This document shows positions 7,350 to 13,793 of a DNA stretch of 13,793 nucleotides, in pieces. The DNA lies in the NCBI GenBank assembly GCA_007134175.1, contig SLLF01000132.1, forward strand, positions 1 through 13,793. Reading direction: 5' to 3'. The translations under genes were made by a program, and so were the position numbers. The stretch comes from Kiritimatiellia bacterium (lineage in GTDB: Bacteria > Verrucomicrobiota > Kiritimatiellia > SLAD01). How positions within the stretch are numbered: the first letter of the stretch is position 1; every line of letters begins with the position of its first letter. The notes below the pieces were generated by a model. That model saw nothing but the letters and a program-made list of their open reading frames with translations, ran no database searches and was not told where the DNA came from.

Positions 7350-9091
7350 GCCACGGCCCAGCTGCGCCATCACCGGTGCGTGGCGGGTGGTGGATGGTGG
7401 GCCTGACCCTGCTGGCGGGCGTCGCCATTACGCTGGTGGTCTGGCAACGGACCATTGAACGCCAGGTGGTGGCGGTGCGTGACCAGTTCCAGCGCGAGGC
7501 GGCCACGCTGCGCGCCAACATCGTGGATGAGCTGCGGATCACGACCGAGGTGCTTGATTCCATCCGGGCATTGCATGCGGTATCCGACGAGATTCACCCG
7601 GCGGCGCTCGAGGAATTTGTGCAGCGCGGCATGGCGCATCAACGGGCAATACTGGGAGGGTTTGGCTTCGCGCAACGGATCAGCCACCCACTGCGCCGCG
7701 CCTTGGAAGAGGCCTACCGCGAGGCGCCGGCCACCGGCTACCTAATCAGGGAATGGAATGAATCCGATTTCGAGGTGGTGCCGGCCGTCAACCGGCCGGT
7801 CTATTTCCCTTTGACGTGGCAAACCGACGACGAAATCCTGCATGTCCCGGTGGGTTTTGATCTAGCCGCTTTTTCCGCCGCCGCCGAGGCGATCCAGCAG
7901 ATGGTCGAGCGGCGGGGTGCAGTGCTGGTACCCCGGCCCATCCCAGTGGCATCCCCGCCACAACATTGGATTTTTTCGCCTATTTTTCAGCGGACGATTG
8001 CCGGATTGCCGGAGGTGGCTGACCGGCCACTGCTCGGTTTTGCGGTCGGTTTACTCCACATCGATATATTGCGGCAACGGGCCAAGGAGCGTAGTGGGTT
8101 GCCTGACGATCTCCACTTTACGCTGATGCCGGTAGCCGACGACGACATCGACCCATATCAGCGGGTTGGGACGCCGCCGGAAACCTGGCATTACCTTCAG
8201 GAAGTAGCGGTATTGGACCAAACGTGGGCCCTGACCGTGGAAAGGACAGGCCCCGTTGCACCGGCACGGGCTTGGGGCGTATGGGCGGCGGGATTCAGTA
8301 TTACCGGGTTAGTGGCCAGTCAATTGGTGCTGTTGATTGGCCGGCAGCGGCGGATTGCGCAGGAAGTGCAAACGCGCACGGCAGAATTAGAAACCGCCAA
8401 TCGGCAACTGGCCGACGAGATGCGCGAACGCAGCCGTCTGGAACATCTGATGGGCGAAGCGCGCAGCCGTGAGCGGCGGCAACTCGGCCGTGATTTACAT
8501 GACTCGCTGGGGCAAAAGCTGGCCGGCGCGGTCTATCTGAGCCGTTCACTGGTACGTCGCGTCGAGCCGCACGATCCAGATGGCGCCGACCATGCCCGCC
8601 AACTGAATGCGACCTTGAAAGAGGCGGTGCAACAGGTGCGCGGTTTGGCGCGCGGCCTGGCACCGGTGGATTTGCAAGGTGAGGGTCTGGGCGATGCCCT
8701 GCATGAGCTGGCCAAGGAAGTGGCCGGCGTCTTTTCCGTTGACTGCACCGTCAGCTGTGAGCCGTCCCTCTCTTGGCCCACGGCACCACACGTGGCGGAA
8801 CCCCTCTATTTTATTGCGCGTGAGGCCGCCTACAATGCGGCCCGTCATGGTAAACCGCAGCACATTGATATCAAATGGCAACCCGACGATCACGACGGGG
8901 TCGCGATGATCATCGAAGACGATGGAACGGGACTACCCGTGCCGGTGCCCAGTGGCGGGCTGGGTTTGCAAAACATGCGGCACCGTGCTGAGTTGTTGCA
9001 GGGGATCTTGGAATGGGCTGACCGTCCACCGCATGGCGTGCGGGTGATTGGCCGGTTTCCGCGCACGGTTATGGAAAAGGAACAACCATGA
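7346..9091 (+). CDS. CHASE-domain sensor histidine kinase (HisKA_3/NarL type)
   Basis: A 581-residue membrane sensor kinase. Residues ~15-33 form TM1; ~70-245 form an extracytoplasmic CHASE domain (LDSIRALHAVSDEI, YFPLTW, VGFDL); ~309-332 form TM2; 334-375 are a probable coiled coil. The HisKA_3 box ERRQLGRDLHDSLGQKLA carries the phospho-acceptor H385, and the HATPase_c domain shows the N-box EAAYNAARHG (N497), the acidic EDDGTG (D526) and GGLGLQNM. All catalytic motifs look intact. Kinases of this class normally phosphorylate a LuxR/NarL-type response regulator, but none is encoded in the window. The ATG is preceded by AAGGAG at 7332-7337 and overlaps the gcvP stop (ATGA). The 3' end overlaps bioD in the same way, implying translational coupling. 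CHASE domains sense small ligands; the ligand here cannot be predicted. Confidence 0.92.
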   Translation: MSHGPAAPSPVRGGWWMVGLTLLAGVAITLVVWQRTIERQVVAVRDQFQREAATLRANIVDELRITTEVLDSIRALHAVSDEIHPAALEEFVQRGMAHQRAILGGFGFAQRISHPLRRALEEAYREAPATGYLIREWNESDFEVVPAVNRPVYFPLTWQTDDEILHVPVGFDLAAFSAAAEAIQQMVERRGAVLVPRPIPVASPPQHWIFSPIFQRTIAGLPEVADRPLLGFAVGLLHIDILRQRAKERSGLPDDLHFTLMPVADDDIDPYQRVGTPPETWHYLQEVAVLDQTWALTVERTGPVAPARAWGVWAAGFSITGLVASQLVLLIGRQRRIAQEVQTRTAELETANRQLADEMRERSRLEHLMGEARSRERRQLGRDLHDSLGQKLAGAVYLSRSLVRRVEPHDPDGADHARQLNATLKEAVQQVRGLARGLAPVDLQGEGLGDALHELAKEVAGVFSVDCTVSCEPSLSWPTAPHVAEPLYFIAREAAYNAARHGKPQHIDIKWQPDDHDGVAMIIEDDGTGLPVPVPSGGLGLQNMRHRAELLQGILEWADRPPHGVRVIGRFPRTVMEKEQP

Positions 9092-9819
9092 TGCTACCGA
9101 AAGATGTACCACTGCCTTTGTTTATAACCGGCACCGATACCGGCATTGGCAAGACCGTGGTCGCGGCCATGGTACGTCATTGCTTGCAGCAGCGCGGACG
9201 GGATGTGGCCTACATGAAACCGGTCCAGACCGGTTGCGAATTCCGTGACGGGGCGTGGATCGCTCCCGACCCGGACTGGGTCACCCGGGTAACGGGTCCT
9301 TGTAGTACCGCCGCCGTGGCGGATGCGGTATGTCCCTATGCCTTTCGCTTGCCCGCCTCCCCGCATCTGGCGGCAGCGGAGGATAAAGTAACGATTGAGC
9401 CAGACCGCATCCTTGCTGCGTACCAGCAACTGGCCGCCGCACATGAGTCCGTGCTGGTCGAAGGTGCCGGTGGTGTCTGGGTGCCATTAACGAAAAAGGA
9501 AACCATGCGGGATTTGATGGTCGCATTGGGATTGCCCGTGCTGGTGGTGGCGCGCGCGGGGTTAGGGACCCTGAACCATACGCTGCTGACGTTGGAATCC
9601 TTGCGGTCGGTCGGCCTGACCGTTGCCGGCTGTGTGCTGGTACAGACCACCCCCGAGCCGTGGGGGCCCATTGAAAGCGACAACATCACCACCATCGAGC
9701 GTTGGGGACAGACAACTATTTGGGCCTGTCTCCCCTATACCCCCGAGCTGGCCAATAACGAATGGGACGAGCCCACCTTTAGGGCGTGGGTGGACGCGGG
9801 CCATTTAGCACCACTTTAA
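9088..9819 (+). CDS. bioD: ATP-dependent dethiobiotin synthetase
   Basis: BioD closes the ureido ring of dethiobiotin from 7,8-diaminopelargonate, CO2 and ATP, the penultimate step of biotin synthesis, in the cytoplasm. The 243-residue product has the P-loop GTDTGIGKT (15-23, K22), the substrate lysine in YMKPVQTG (K44), the VEGAGGVWVPL segment (124-134) with the conserved acidic residue E125, and GLGTLNHTLLTLE (158-170), all typical of the family. Length is close to the usual 220-240. ATG codons at 9088 and 9091 are both possible: AAGGAA at 9077-9082 lies 5 and 8 bases upstream respectively, and the first overlaps the kinase stop. No other bio gene is present, so bioD is separated from bioA/B/F here. 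It ends the operon and faces the metallo-hydrolase gene. Confidence 0.96.
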   Translation: MMLPKDVPLPLFITGTDTGIGKTVVAAMVRHCLQQRGRDVAYMKPVQTGCEFRDGAWIAPDPDWVTRVTGPCSTAAVADAVCPYAFRLPASPHLAAAEDKVTIEPDRILAAYQQLAAAHESVLVEGAGGVWVPLTKKETMRDLMVALGLPVLVVARAGLGTLNHTLLTLESLRSVGLTVAGCVLVQTTPEPWGPIESDNITTIERWGQTTIWACLPYTPELANNEWDEPTFRAWVDAGHLAPL

Positions 9820-9852
9820 GAGTGGCGAAGAACTGGAGGGGACAGCTATAGG

Positions 9853-9874
9853 CGGCGCTCCGGCGGCGGCGCCG
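9853..9874 (+). terminator. GC-rich hairpin after bioD, weak terminator candidate
   Basis: CGGCGC (9853-9858) can pair with GCGCCG (9869-9874) across a 10-base loop in the 140-bp convergent gap between bioD and the MBL gene. A T-run appears only at about 9907, too far for a classical intrinsic terminator. Confidence 0.2.
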
Positions 9875-9959
9875 ATTTCCCAAGAATCGAAGAAAGAGAG
9901 CGGGCGTTTTTTCCATATCATCTTCCCCTACAATAATCTCATGACGGTGCCGCATCCTC

Positions 9960-10817
9960 TTACGGTACGGGCGCCACACAGCAGCAGCATTCGCTGGCCC
10001 GGTCGCCGTAGGTGAGGCCGACGCGGATATGGGTGTGGCCGCCCGCTTCCAGCGCGGCCTGGGCGGAGGCCAACGCCAGATCGGGCTCGTTGCAATCGTC
10101 ACTCAAATGGGCCAGCAGGATCTGTTGCAGGGTAGGGCCCGCAATCTCCGTGAGCAGGTTGGCGGCGGCTTGATTGGATAGGTGACCCTGCCGACCGCGA
10201 ATCCGCTGCTTTAGCGACCACGGTCGGTTACAGTCGCGCAGCAGCAACTCGTCATGGTTGGATTCCAGCACAATCAACTGACAATTGCGCAGCTGCTCGC
10301 GAATCAGCCCAGTGGCCATGCCCATATCGGTCACGATCCCGGCACGTAGCCCGTCGTGCTCCACAATAAAGCCGACCGGATCGTAGGCGTCGTGCGGCAC
10401 GGAAAAGGGTTTCAAGGTGAGATCGCCAACGGTGAAAGGATGCCCGGTGGTGAAGATATTCCAGGGCAAGTCAGCCCAATCGGGATAGCGGGCCAAGGCT
10501 TCCGCTGTACCGGCATTGGCATAGGCCGGCACGTTGTGCCGTCGTTGCAGCACACGCAAACCCATAATGTGGTCCTGGTGCTCATGACTGATGCACACCG
10601 CCTGCAACGCGTCGATCGACCCGCCGATGGTTTCCAGGCGTTGCTTGATGCGCCGGCCACTCAGTCCGGCATCGATCAGCACGGCGGTGTTGGCCGACGC
10701 CACCCAGGTGCAGTTGCCCGAACTGCCGCTGGCCAGCACGCAGAGGCGCAGGCCGTGTCCGTCCGTGGTCACCGTGGCAGTGATCAGGGGGTTGTCGCTG
10801 ATGGGGGTTGCAACCAT
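9960..10817 (-). CDS. Metallo-beta-lactamase-fold hydrolase of the WalJ/YycJ type
   Basis: A 285-residue soluble protein with the LASGSSGN opening motif (29-36) and a full metal site: HEHQDH (H78, H80, D82, H83), H142 in PHDAYDP, D164 in IVTDMG and H237 in LAHLSDDCN. ESNHD (185-189) and GHLSN (211-215) are diagnostic of the YycJ/WalJ branch of MBL proteins. Members are reported as DNA exonucleases or are loosely linked to cell-wall regulation; here there is no walRK neighbour. The ATG at 10817 is supported by GGAAAG 7 bases upstream and lies inside the end of the sigma-factor gene (34-bp overlap), so translation is probably coupled. A start near residue 16 is possible but lacks a ribosome-binding site. 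The C-terminus has an odd run of four cysteines (ECCCCVAP). Confidence 0.85.
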   Translation of the reverse strand: MVATPISDNPLITATVTTDGHGLRLCVLASGSSGNCTWVASANTAVLIDAGLSGRRIKQRLETIGGSIDALQAVCISHEHQDHIMGLRVLQRRHNVPAYANAGTAEALARYPDWADLPWNIFTTGHPFTVGDLTLKPFSVPHDAYDPVGFIVEHDGLRAGIVTDMGMATGLIREQLRNCQLIVLESNHDELLLRDCNRPWSLKQRIRGRQGHLSNQAAANLLTEIAGPTLQQILLAHLSDDCNEPDLALASAQAALEAGGHTHIRVGLTYGDRASECCCCVAPVP

Positions 10818-11869
10818 TGTCGAACTTTCCGTAAAGCTTGATCTTCAATCTGTTTGATTCGGGCGCGCGTCAATTGCAATTCATTCCCGGTCTCTTCTAA
10901 GGTGTGGCCGGCAATGAACCGCATCTCCATCACGCGCCGTTCGCGGTCCGGCAGGCGGGCCACCGCCTGCCAGATTTCTGCCCGTTCCGCCGCTTGCCAG
11001 GCATCCGCGGCGGCGTCTTCCGCGATCAAATCGTAGAGTGTAGTCTCCTTCTCCGCGCCGATCAAGGCATCCAGCGAGAGCGGCGGAGTGGGGGCATGCG
11101 CCCACTGCTCCAGAAACGGACGCAAACGCTTGACACGCTCCTCCGCGAGGTCCGTTGTCTGCGCCAAATCCGCATCGGTGGGCAGGGGTTTACCGGCCGC
11201 GCGCGCGGCCGTCAACGCGGTCAGCAGGCGTTCGATTTCATGACCGGGCCGGATGCCTAGCAATCCGGAGCGGGTGTGGTCCCGGAAGAAATTGCGCAAC
11301 CGGTTGCTGATGGCGCGCTGGGCATAGGCGTAGAACGGCGTGCCGCGCGTGAAATCGAACTTGCGGATGGCGTGCAGCAGTCCGCGCGCCCCTTCCTGGA
11401 GGAAATCGTTGATCCACACCGGGCCGATCCACCAGAAGGTCTTGGCGCAGTGGACCACCAAGCGTCGATTGGCAATGAACAACTCCTCTTCCGCCGCTTC
11501 CAGCCGCGACATGAGGCGACGCGCCTCCTGCACGGCGGCGTGTGCGGTGGCTGCACTGCGATACCGTTTACGGGCCAGAGTCAGAATATGGTGCCCCGCC
11601 CAGTGCATTTCGGTAAATAGCGACTCGGTCTGTTCTGGAGTCAGCAGTTCGACTGTGCCGCGCTCGGCCAGGAACCGGGTCACCGGGCCGGCCAGCACAC
11701 CGCTGCGAGTCGGATAGGTGCGGGGTTGGCGAATAGCGGGTGGTGCATAAGCAGGTTGACGAAAGGCGGACAGCATGATCGTCGTGATAGGCAGATTATC
11801 CGCCATGGTCTTCAGCTCGGCCGCATCATCCGCTTGACTACTATTCTGCTGGTTGAATTTTCCCGCCAT
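10784..11869 (-). CDS. RNA polymerase sigma factor, sigma-70 family (alternative, unnamed)
   Basis: A 361-residue sigma factor. After ~75 residues of low-similarity N-terminus there is a region 1.2-like segment (TPEQTESLFTEMHWAGHHIL), region 2 at ~129-195 (NRRLVVHCAKTF, DFLQEGARGLLHAIRKFD), region 3 at ~205-260, and region 4 at ~300-353 (RLPDRERRVMEMRF, TLEETGNELQLTRARIKQIE), with a typical helix-turn-helix. In region 2.3-2.4 the usual tryptophan pair and RQAI motif of housekeeping sigma factors are absent; AYAQRAISNRLRNFFRD stands there instead, recalling SigB/SigF-type factors. It should therefore read a non-standard -10. The start is the ATG at 11869 (GGAA 6 bases upstream); a TTG at 11875 or ATG at 11806 are alternatives. 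It lies 29 bp after the GH28 stop, likely in the same transcript. No anti-sigma gene is visible. Confidence 0.88.
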   Translation of the reverse strand: MAGKFNQQNSSQADDAAELKTMADNLPITTIMLSAFRQPAYAPPAIRQPRTYPTRSGVLAGPVTRFLAERGTVELLTPEQTESLFTEMHWAGHHILTLARKRYRSAATAHAAVQEARRLMSRLEAAEEELFIANRRLVVHCAKTFWWIGPVWINDFLQEGARGLLHAIRKFDFTRGTPFYAYAQRAISNRLRNFFRDHTRSGLLGIRPGHEIERLLTALTAARAAGKPLPTDADLAQTTDLAEERVKRLRPFLEQWAHAPTPPLSLDALIGAEKETTLYDLIAEDAAADAWQAAERAEIWQAVARLPDRERRVMEMRFIAGHTLEETGNELQLTRARIKQIEDQALRKVRQWLQPPSATTP

Positions 11870-11898
11870 TAGCAATTCCGACGCCCCCCTGTCTTCTG

Positions 11899-13239
11899 CT
11901 AATCCTCTTCAACAGGGGAATCTGTCTCCACTTCAGTTACCGTCAAATTTGATGTGCGCGTGAAATGCATTCCAGGTTTCGTCGCGGCCTGGATCCGGAC
12001 ATGGTCCAGCATTAATCCGTCCACATCCCGGCAGGAGAGCCCCTGCTGGCCTGCGAGATCGACGGATTTCAGCGTGAGACACCGCAGGCGTTGTTCGGGC
12101 AGTCCGGCAATATATACGGCTTGCCCGAGGCTGTTTCCGGTAACGCGCTGAATGGTGATATCTGAAAAATCCGGCGGCGTGTCCGTAACCGAAACGGGGC
12201 CGCAGGTGTAAAACATATCGATCACCACCGCCTCGCGCTTGATATTGGTCATGCGGATGTCCTCAAACAACGTATCCCGGACAAAGCCCCCGCGTCCGCG
12301 CTTCGCCTTCAAGCGGATGCCGCGGTCGGTGCCATCAAACTGGCAGTTGCGTGCGCGGACACGCTCGATACCGCCCGACATCGCGCTGCCAAGAACGATG
12401 CCCCCGTGGCCCTGGAGACACAGGCAATCCTGAATGTAGATGTCGCGGCATGGTTTTCCTACGCGCCAGCCGTCCTCGTTCATACCGGCATTGACCGCAA
12501 TACAGTCGTCACCGGTGGAAAAACGGCACCCTTCGATCCATACCCGTTCACAGGAATCGGGATTCAAACCATCGGTATTGGGACCTTCCCCGAGGACGTT
12601 GACCTGTCGGATAGTGACATCCGTACAATACACGGGATGAATCGTCCACATCGGGCTGTTCTCCACCGAAACCCCTTCGATCAATACGCGGTGGCAGTTG
12701 ATCGGCTGAATGAAAGCGGGTCGATACATATTCTCCATGCCAAACACGCGCTGCGACAAGTCGATACCTTGCGCCTCCATGTTGTATACCTCACCGACAA
12801 CGGCGCGGCTGGTTTGCTTCCAAGGCCACCACGCGGCCCCGTTACCGATCAAACGTCCCGCGCCGGTAATGGCGATGTCCTCGGCGCCGTTGGCATAAAC
12901 AAGCGGGGAATAGTTGTAGCATTCCACCCCCTCCCAGCGGGTGAACACAACAGGTAGATACGCATTGAAATCGGGCGTAAATTCAATCTCAGCCCCTGCC
13001 TCCAGCTCAAGGCGGACACGACTTTTGAGGTGAATAGGCCCGGTCAGCCAGCGTCCTGGCGGTACGCGCACCGTGCCCCCTCCCGCTTCGTGGCAGCGTG
13101 CCACTGCGGAAGAGAAGGCCACGGAATTGAGCTGTCCGCCCCCGGATACCGCGCCGAAACCGGTGAGATCAAAAATCTGCCCCTGAATATCAGGCAGCGG
13201 AATCGTTGGCCACGTTTCACTTGTTGATGCCTTGCTCAT
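11899..13239 (-). CDS. Glycoside hydrolase family 28 (polygalacturonase-like)
   Basis: A 446-residue parallel beta-helix enzyme. The GH28 catalytic signature is complete: NTDGLNPDSC (D223), STGDDCIAV (D244, D245), GHGGIVLGS (H278) and RGIRLK (R309, K311). The start LTGFGAVSGGG is also typical of the family. The expected reaction is hydrolysis of alpha-galacturonosyl linkages in pectin or pectin fragments, although GH28 also includes rhamnogalacturonan and xylogalacturonan enzymes; the substrate cannot be read from sequence. The ATG at 13239 has AAAGG 6 bases upstream; the frame extends further up to 13344 but that extension is Arg-rich and overlaps the leader hairpin. With this start there is no signal peptide or membrane anchor, pointing to an intracellular enzyme acting on imported oligosaccharides. 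A sigma factor gene follows after 29 bp. Confidence 0.92.
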   Translation of the reverse strand: MSKASTSETWPTIPLPDIQGQIFDLTGFGAVSGGGQLNSVAFSSAVARCHEAGGGTVRVPPGRWLTGPIHLKSRVRLELEAGAEIEFTPDFNAYLPVVFTRWEGVECYNYSPLVYANGAEDIAITGAGRLIGNGAAWWPWKQTSRAVVGEVYNMEAQGIDLSQRVFGMENMYRPAFIQPINCHRVLIEGVSVENSPMWTIHPVYCTDVTIRQVNVLGEGPNTDGLNPDSCERVWIEGCRFSTGDDCIAVNAGMNEDGWRVGKPCRDIYIQDCLCLQGHGGIVLGSAMSGGIERVRARNCQFDGTDRGIRLKAKRGRGGFVRDTLFEDIRMTNIKREAVVIDMFYTCGPVSVTDTPPDFSDITIQRVTGNSLGQAVYIAGLPEQRLRCLTLKSVDLAGQQGLSCRDVDGLMLDHVRIQAATKPGMHFTRTSNLTVTEVETDSPVEED

Positions 13240-13322
13240 GTTTAACCTTTTTCCCCTGAGGCCCCGCCGTACACTGGGGCATGCGTGACGTTCCAGCCTA
13301 CGCCCCCATCGTCTTCTGCGCG

Positions 13323-13348
13323 GCCTGTCTGCCGTGCCCGGCACAGGC
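13323..13348 (-). other. Hairpin at the predicted 5' end of the GH28 transcript
   Basis: GCCTGT (13323-13328) pairs with ACAGGC (13343-13348) and the inner GCCG with CGGC, with a CT bulge and a TGCC loop. The predicted transcription start (~13346, 7 bases after the -10) falls at the base of this hairpin, so the mRNA could begin with it. Confidence 0.4.
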
Positions 13349-13352
13349 AGGC

Positions 13353-13381
13353 ACTATACCGTGCCCAAAACGAATGCTCAA
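13353..13381 (-). promoter_or_regulatory. Sigma-70-like promoter of the GH28-sigma-MBL cluster
   Basis: On the minus strand TTGAGC (13381-13376) and TATAGT (13358-13353) are separated by exactly 17 bases, close to the consensus. The leader to the GH28 ATG would be about 107 nt. Confidence 0.6.
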
Positions 13382-13421
13382 TGAGGCAGGGAAGGACTAA
13401 GAGCCCCAGATTTAGATATAT

Positions 13422-13432
13422 TGTCATTGACA
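13422..13432. promoter_or_regulatory. Palindrome TGTCA-T-TGACA upstream of the GH28 promoter
   Basis: A perfect 11-bp palindrome centred about 49 bp upstream of the -35 hexamer, in the gap between hipA and the GH28 gene. It could be an activator or repressor site. A single copy of this length can arise by chance. Confidence 0.25.
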
Positions 13433-13482
13433 GTGTGCAGCCTCAATGTTGGCGGTGAGTGTATCATGGATGGTTCCCGAAG

Positions 13483-13793
13483 CTAAAGCGCATGGAGGTG
13501 ACCACTGATTCTCCTTATCTCTTCGTTCGAAACATGGGCCGCTGCCGCAAAGTCAGGCCAAGCCCGGACCGCTGCCGCCACCTGCTTCAGCACCTTCTCC
13601 GCCGTGCCGACACCAAACCGATCCGCCACCGCCAGCATATCCTTGCGCGTGACACGGGCAAACTTACCGTTGACCGACATCAGGTGTTGATACGTCCACT
13701 CGCCCGTCGGTTCATGCGCATGGGTCACATCATAGGCCGGCGCCAAAGTCCAGGCTCCGCCTTCAGGTAACAGGAATGAAAAGTTCTTGGTGT
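13483..13793 (-). CDS. hipA: HipA-family toxin kinase, C-terminal ~103 residues (5' part outside window)
   Basis: The frame is open from the right edge to a TAG at 13483. It begins TKNFSFLLPEGG, continues with LAPAYDVTHAHEPTGEWT and QHLMSVNGKF, and ends in an alpha-helical tail, all typical of the HipA C-terminal kinase domain. The TKN asparagine (codon 13785-13783) and the PAYDVT aspartate (13731-13729) are 18 residues apart, the same spacing as the catalytic-loop Asn and metal-binding Asp of E. coli HipA (about N314 and D332). HipA proteins are Ser/Thr kinases that phosphorylate a cellular target (GltX in E. coli) and cause growth arrest, neutralised by a HipB-type antitoxin usually encoded just upstream, here beyond the edge. 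An internal start at 13746 is not the true start. Confidence 0.85.
   Translation of the reverse strand, partial: TKNFSFLLPEGGAWTLAPAYDVTHAHEPTGEWTYQHLMSVNGKFARVTRKDMLAVADRFGVGTAEKVLKQVAAAVRAWPDFAAAAHVSNEEIRRISGHLHAL

Noticed and set aside
9779..10102. Minus-strand frame across the bioD/MBL convergent gap
   Set aside because: It overlaps the 3' ends of two well-supported genes, is Arg/Pro-rich and shows no motif.
13240..13344. N-terminal extension of the GH28 protein
   Set aside because: The extension is Arg-rich, covers the leader and part of the 5' hairpin, and lacks a ribosome-binding site, whereas the ATG at 13239 has a good one and begins the family-like sequence.

Overview
The window looks like chromosomal DNA from a GC-rich bacterium, probably of the Planctomycetes-Verrucomicrobia-Kiritimatiellota-Lentisphaerae (PVC) group. 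This is an inference from gene content: a giant periplasmic alpha-2-macroglobulin, a polygalacturonase-family hydrolase, a REP-associated tyrosine transposase remnant and interspersed hairpin repeats. No rRNA or other phylogenetic marker is present to prove it.

Layout. Positions 1-3257 (minus) hold the first ~1085 codons of a secreted alpha-2-macroglobulin-like protein that runs off the left edge. Positions 3258-3676 are a repeat-rich gap. It has two 15-bp perfect palindromes just upstream of the macroglobulin start, then four REP-like hairpins with a GTAG head in alternating orientation, then a purine-rich tandem repeat that touches the stop codon of a 5'-truncated REP-associated tyrosine transposase (RAYT; minus, 3677-4279). 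Positions 4377-9819 (plus) form a tightly coupled three-gene operon: gcvP (P-protein of the glycine cleavage system, TTG start), a CHASE-domain sensor histidine kinase, and bioD (dethiobiotin synthetase). Both junctions are ATGA overlaps. Positions 9960-13239 (minus) carry a second co-oriented cluster. In transcription order it is a GH28 (polygalacturonase-like) hydrolase without a signal peptide, a sigma-70 family sigma factor 29 bp downstream, and a WalJ/YycJ-type metallo-beta-lactamase-fold protein overlapping the sigma gene by 34 bp. A sigma-70-like promoter and a 5'-terminal hairpin precede the GH28 gene. The right edge (13483-13793, minus) is the C-terminal part of a HipA-family toxin kinase.

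The most striking structure is a REP-like hairpin family shared between the intergenic region and the coding sequence of gcvP. The 26-bp intergenic element (3398-3423) is an exact reverse complement of three 36-bp tandem units at 5711-5808. Those units sit in frame in the linker between the two homologous halves of GcvP and encode a Pro-rich dodecapeptide repeat. With the truncated RAYT 3.5 kb upstream on the other side of the promoter, this suggests that a RAYT/REP system has inserted its repeats into a housekeeping enzyme at a tolerant linker.

How the genes may work together is inference only. The gcvP-kinase-bioD operon ties one-carbon/glycine metabolism and a biotin-synthesis step to an extracytoplasmic-ligand sensor whose response regulator is not in the window. 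The GH28-sigma-MBL cluster ties a cytoplasmic glycan hydrolase to a transcription factor.
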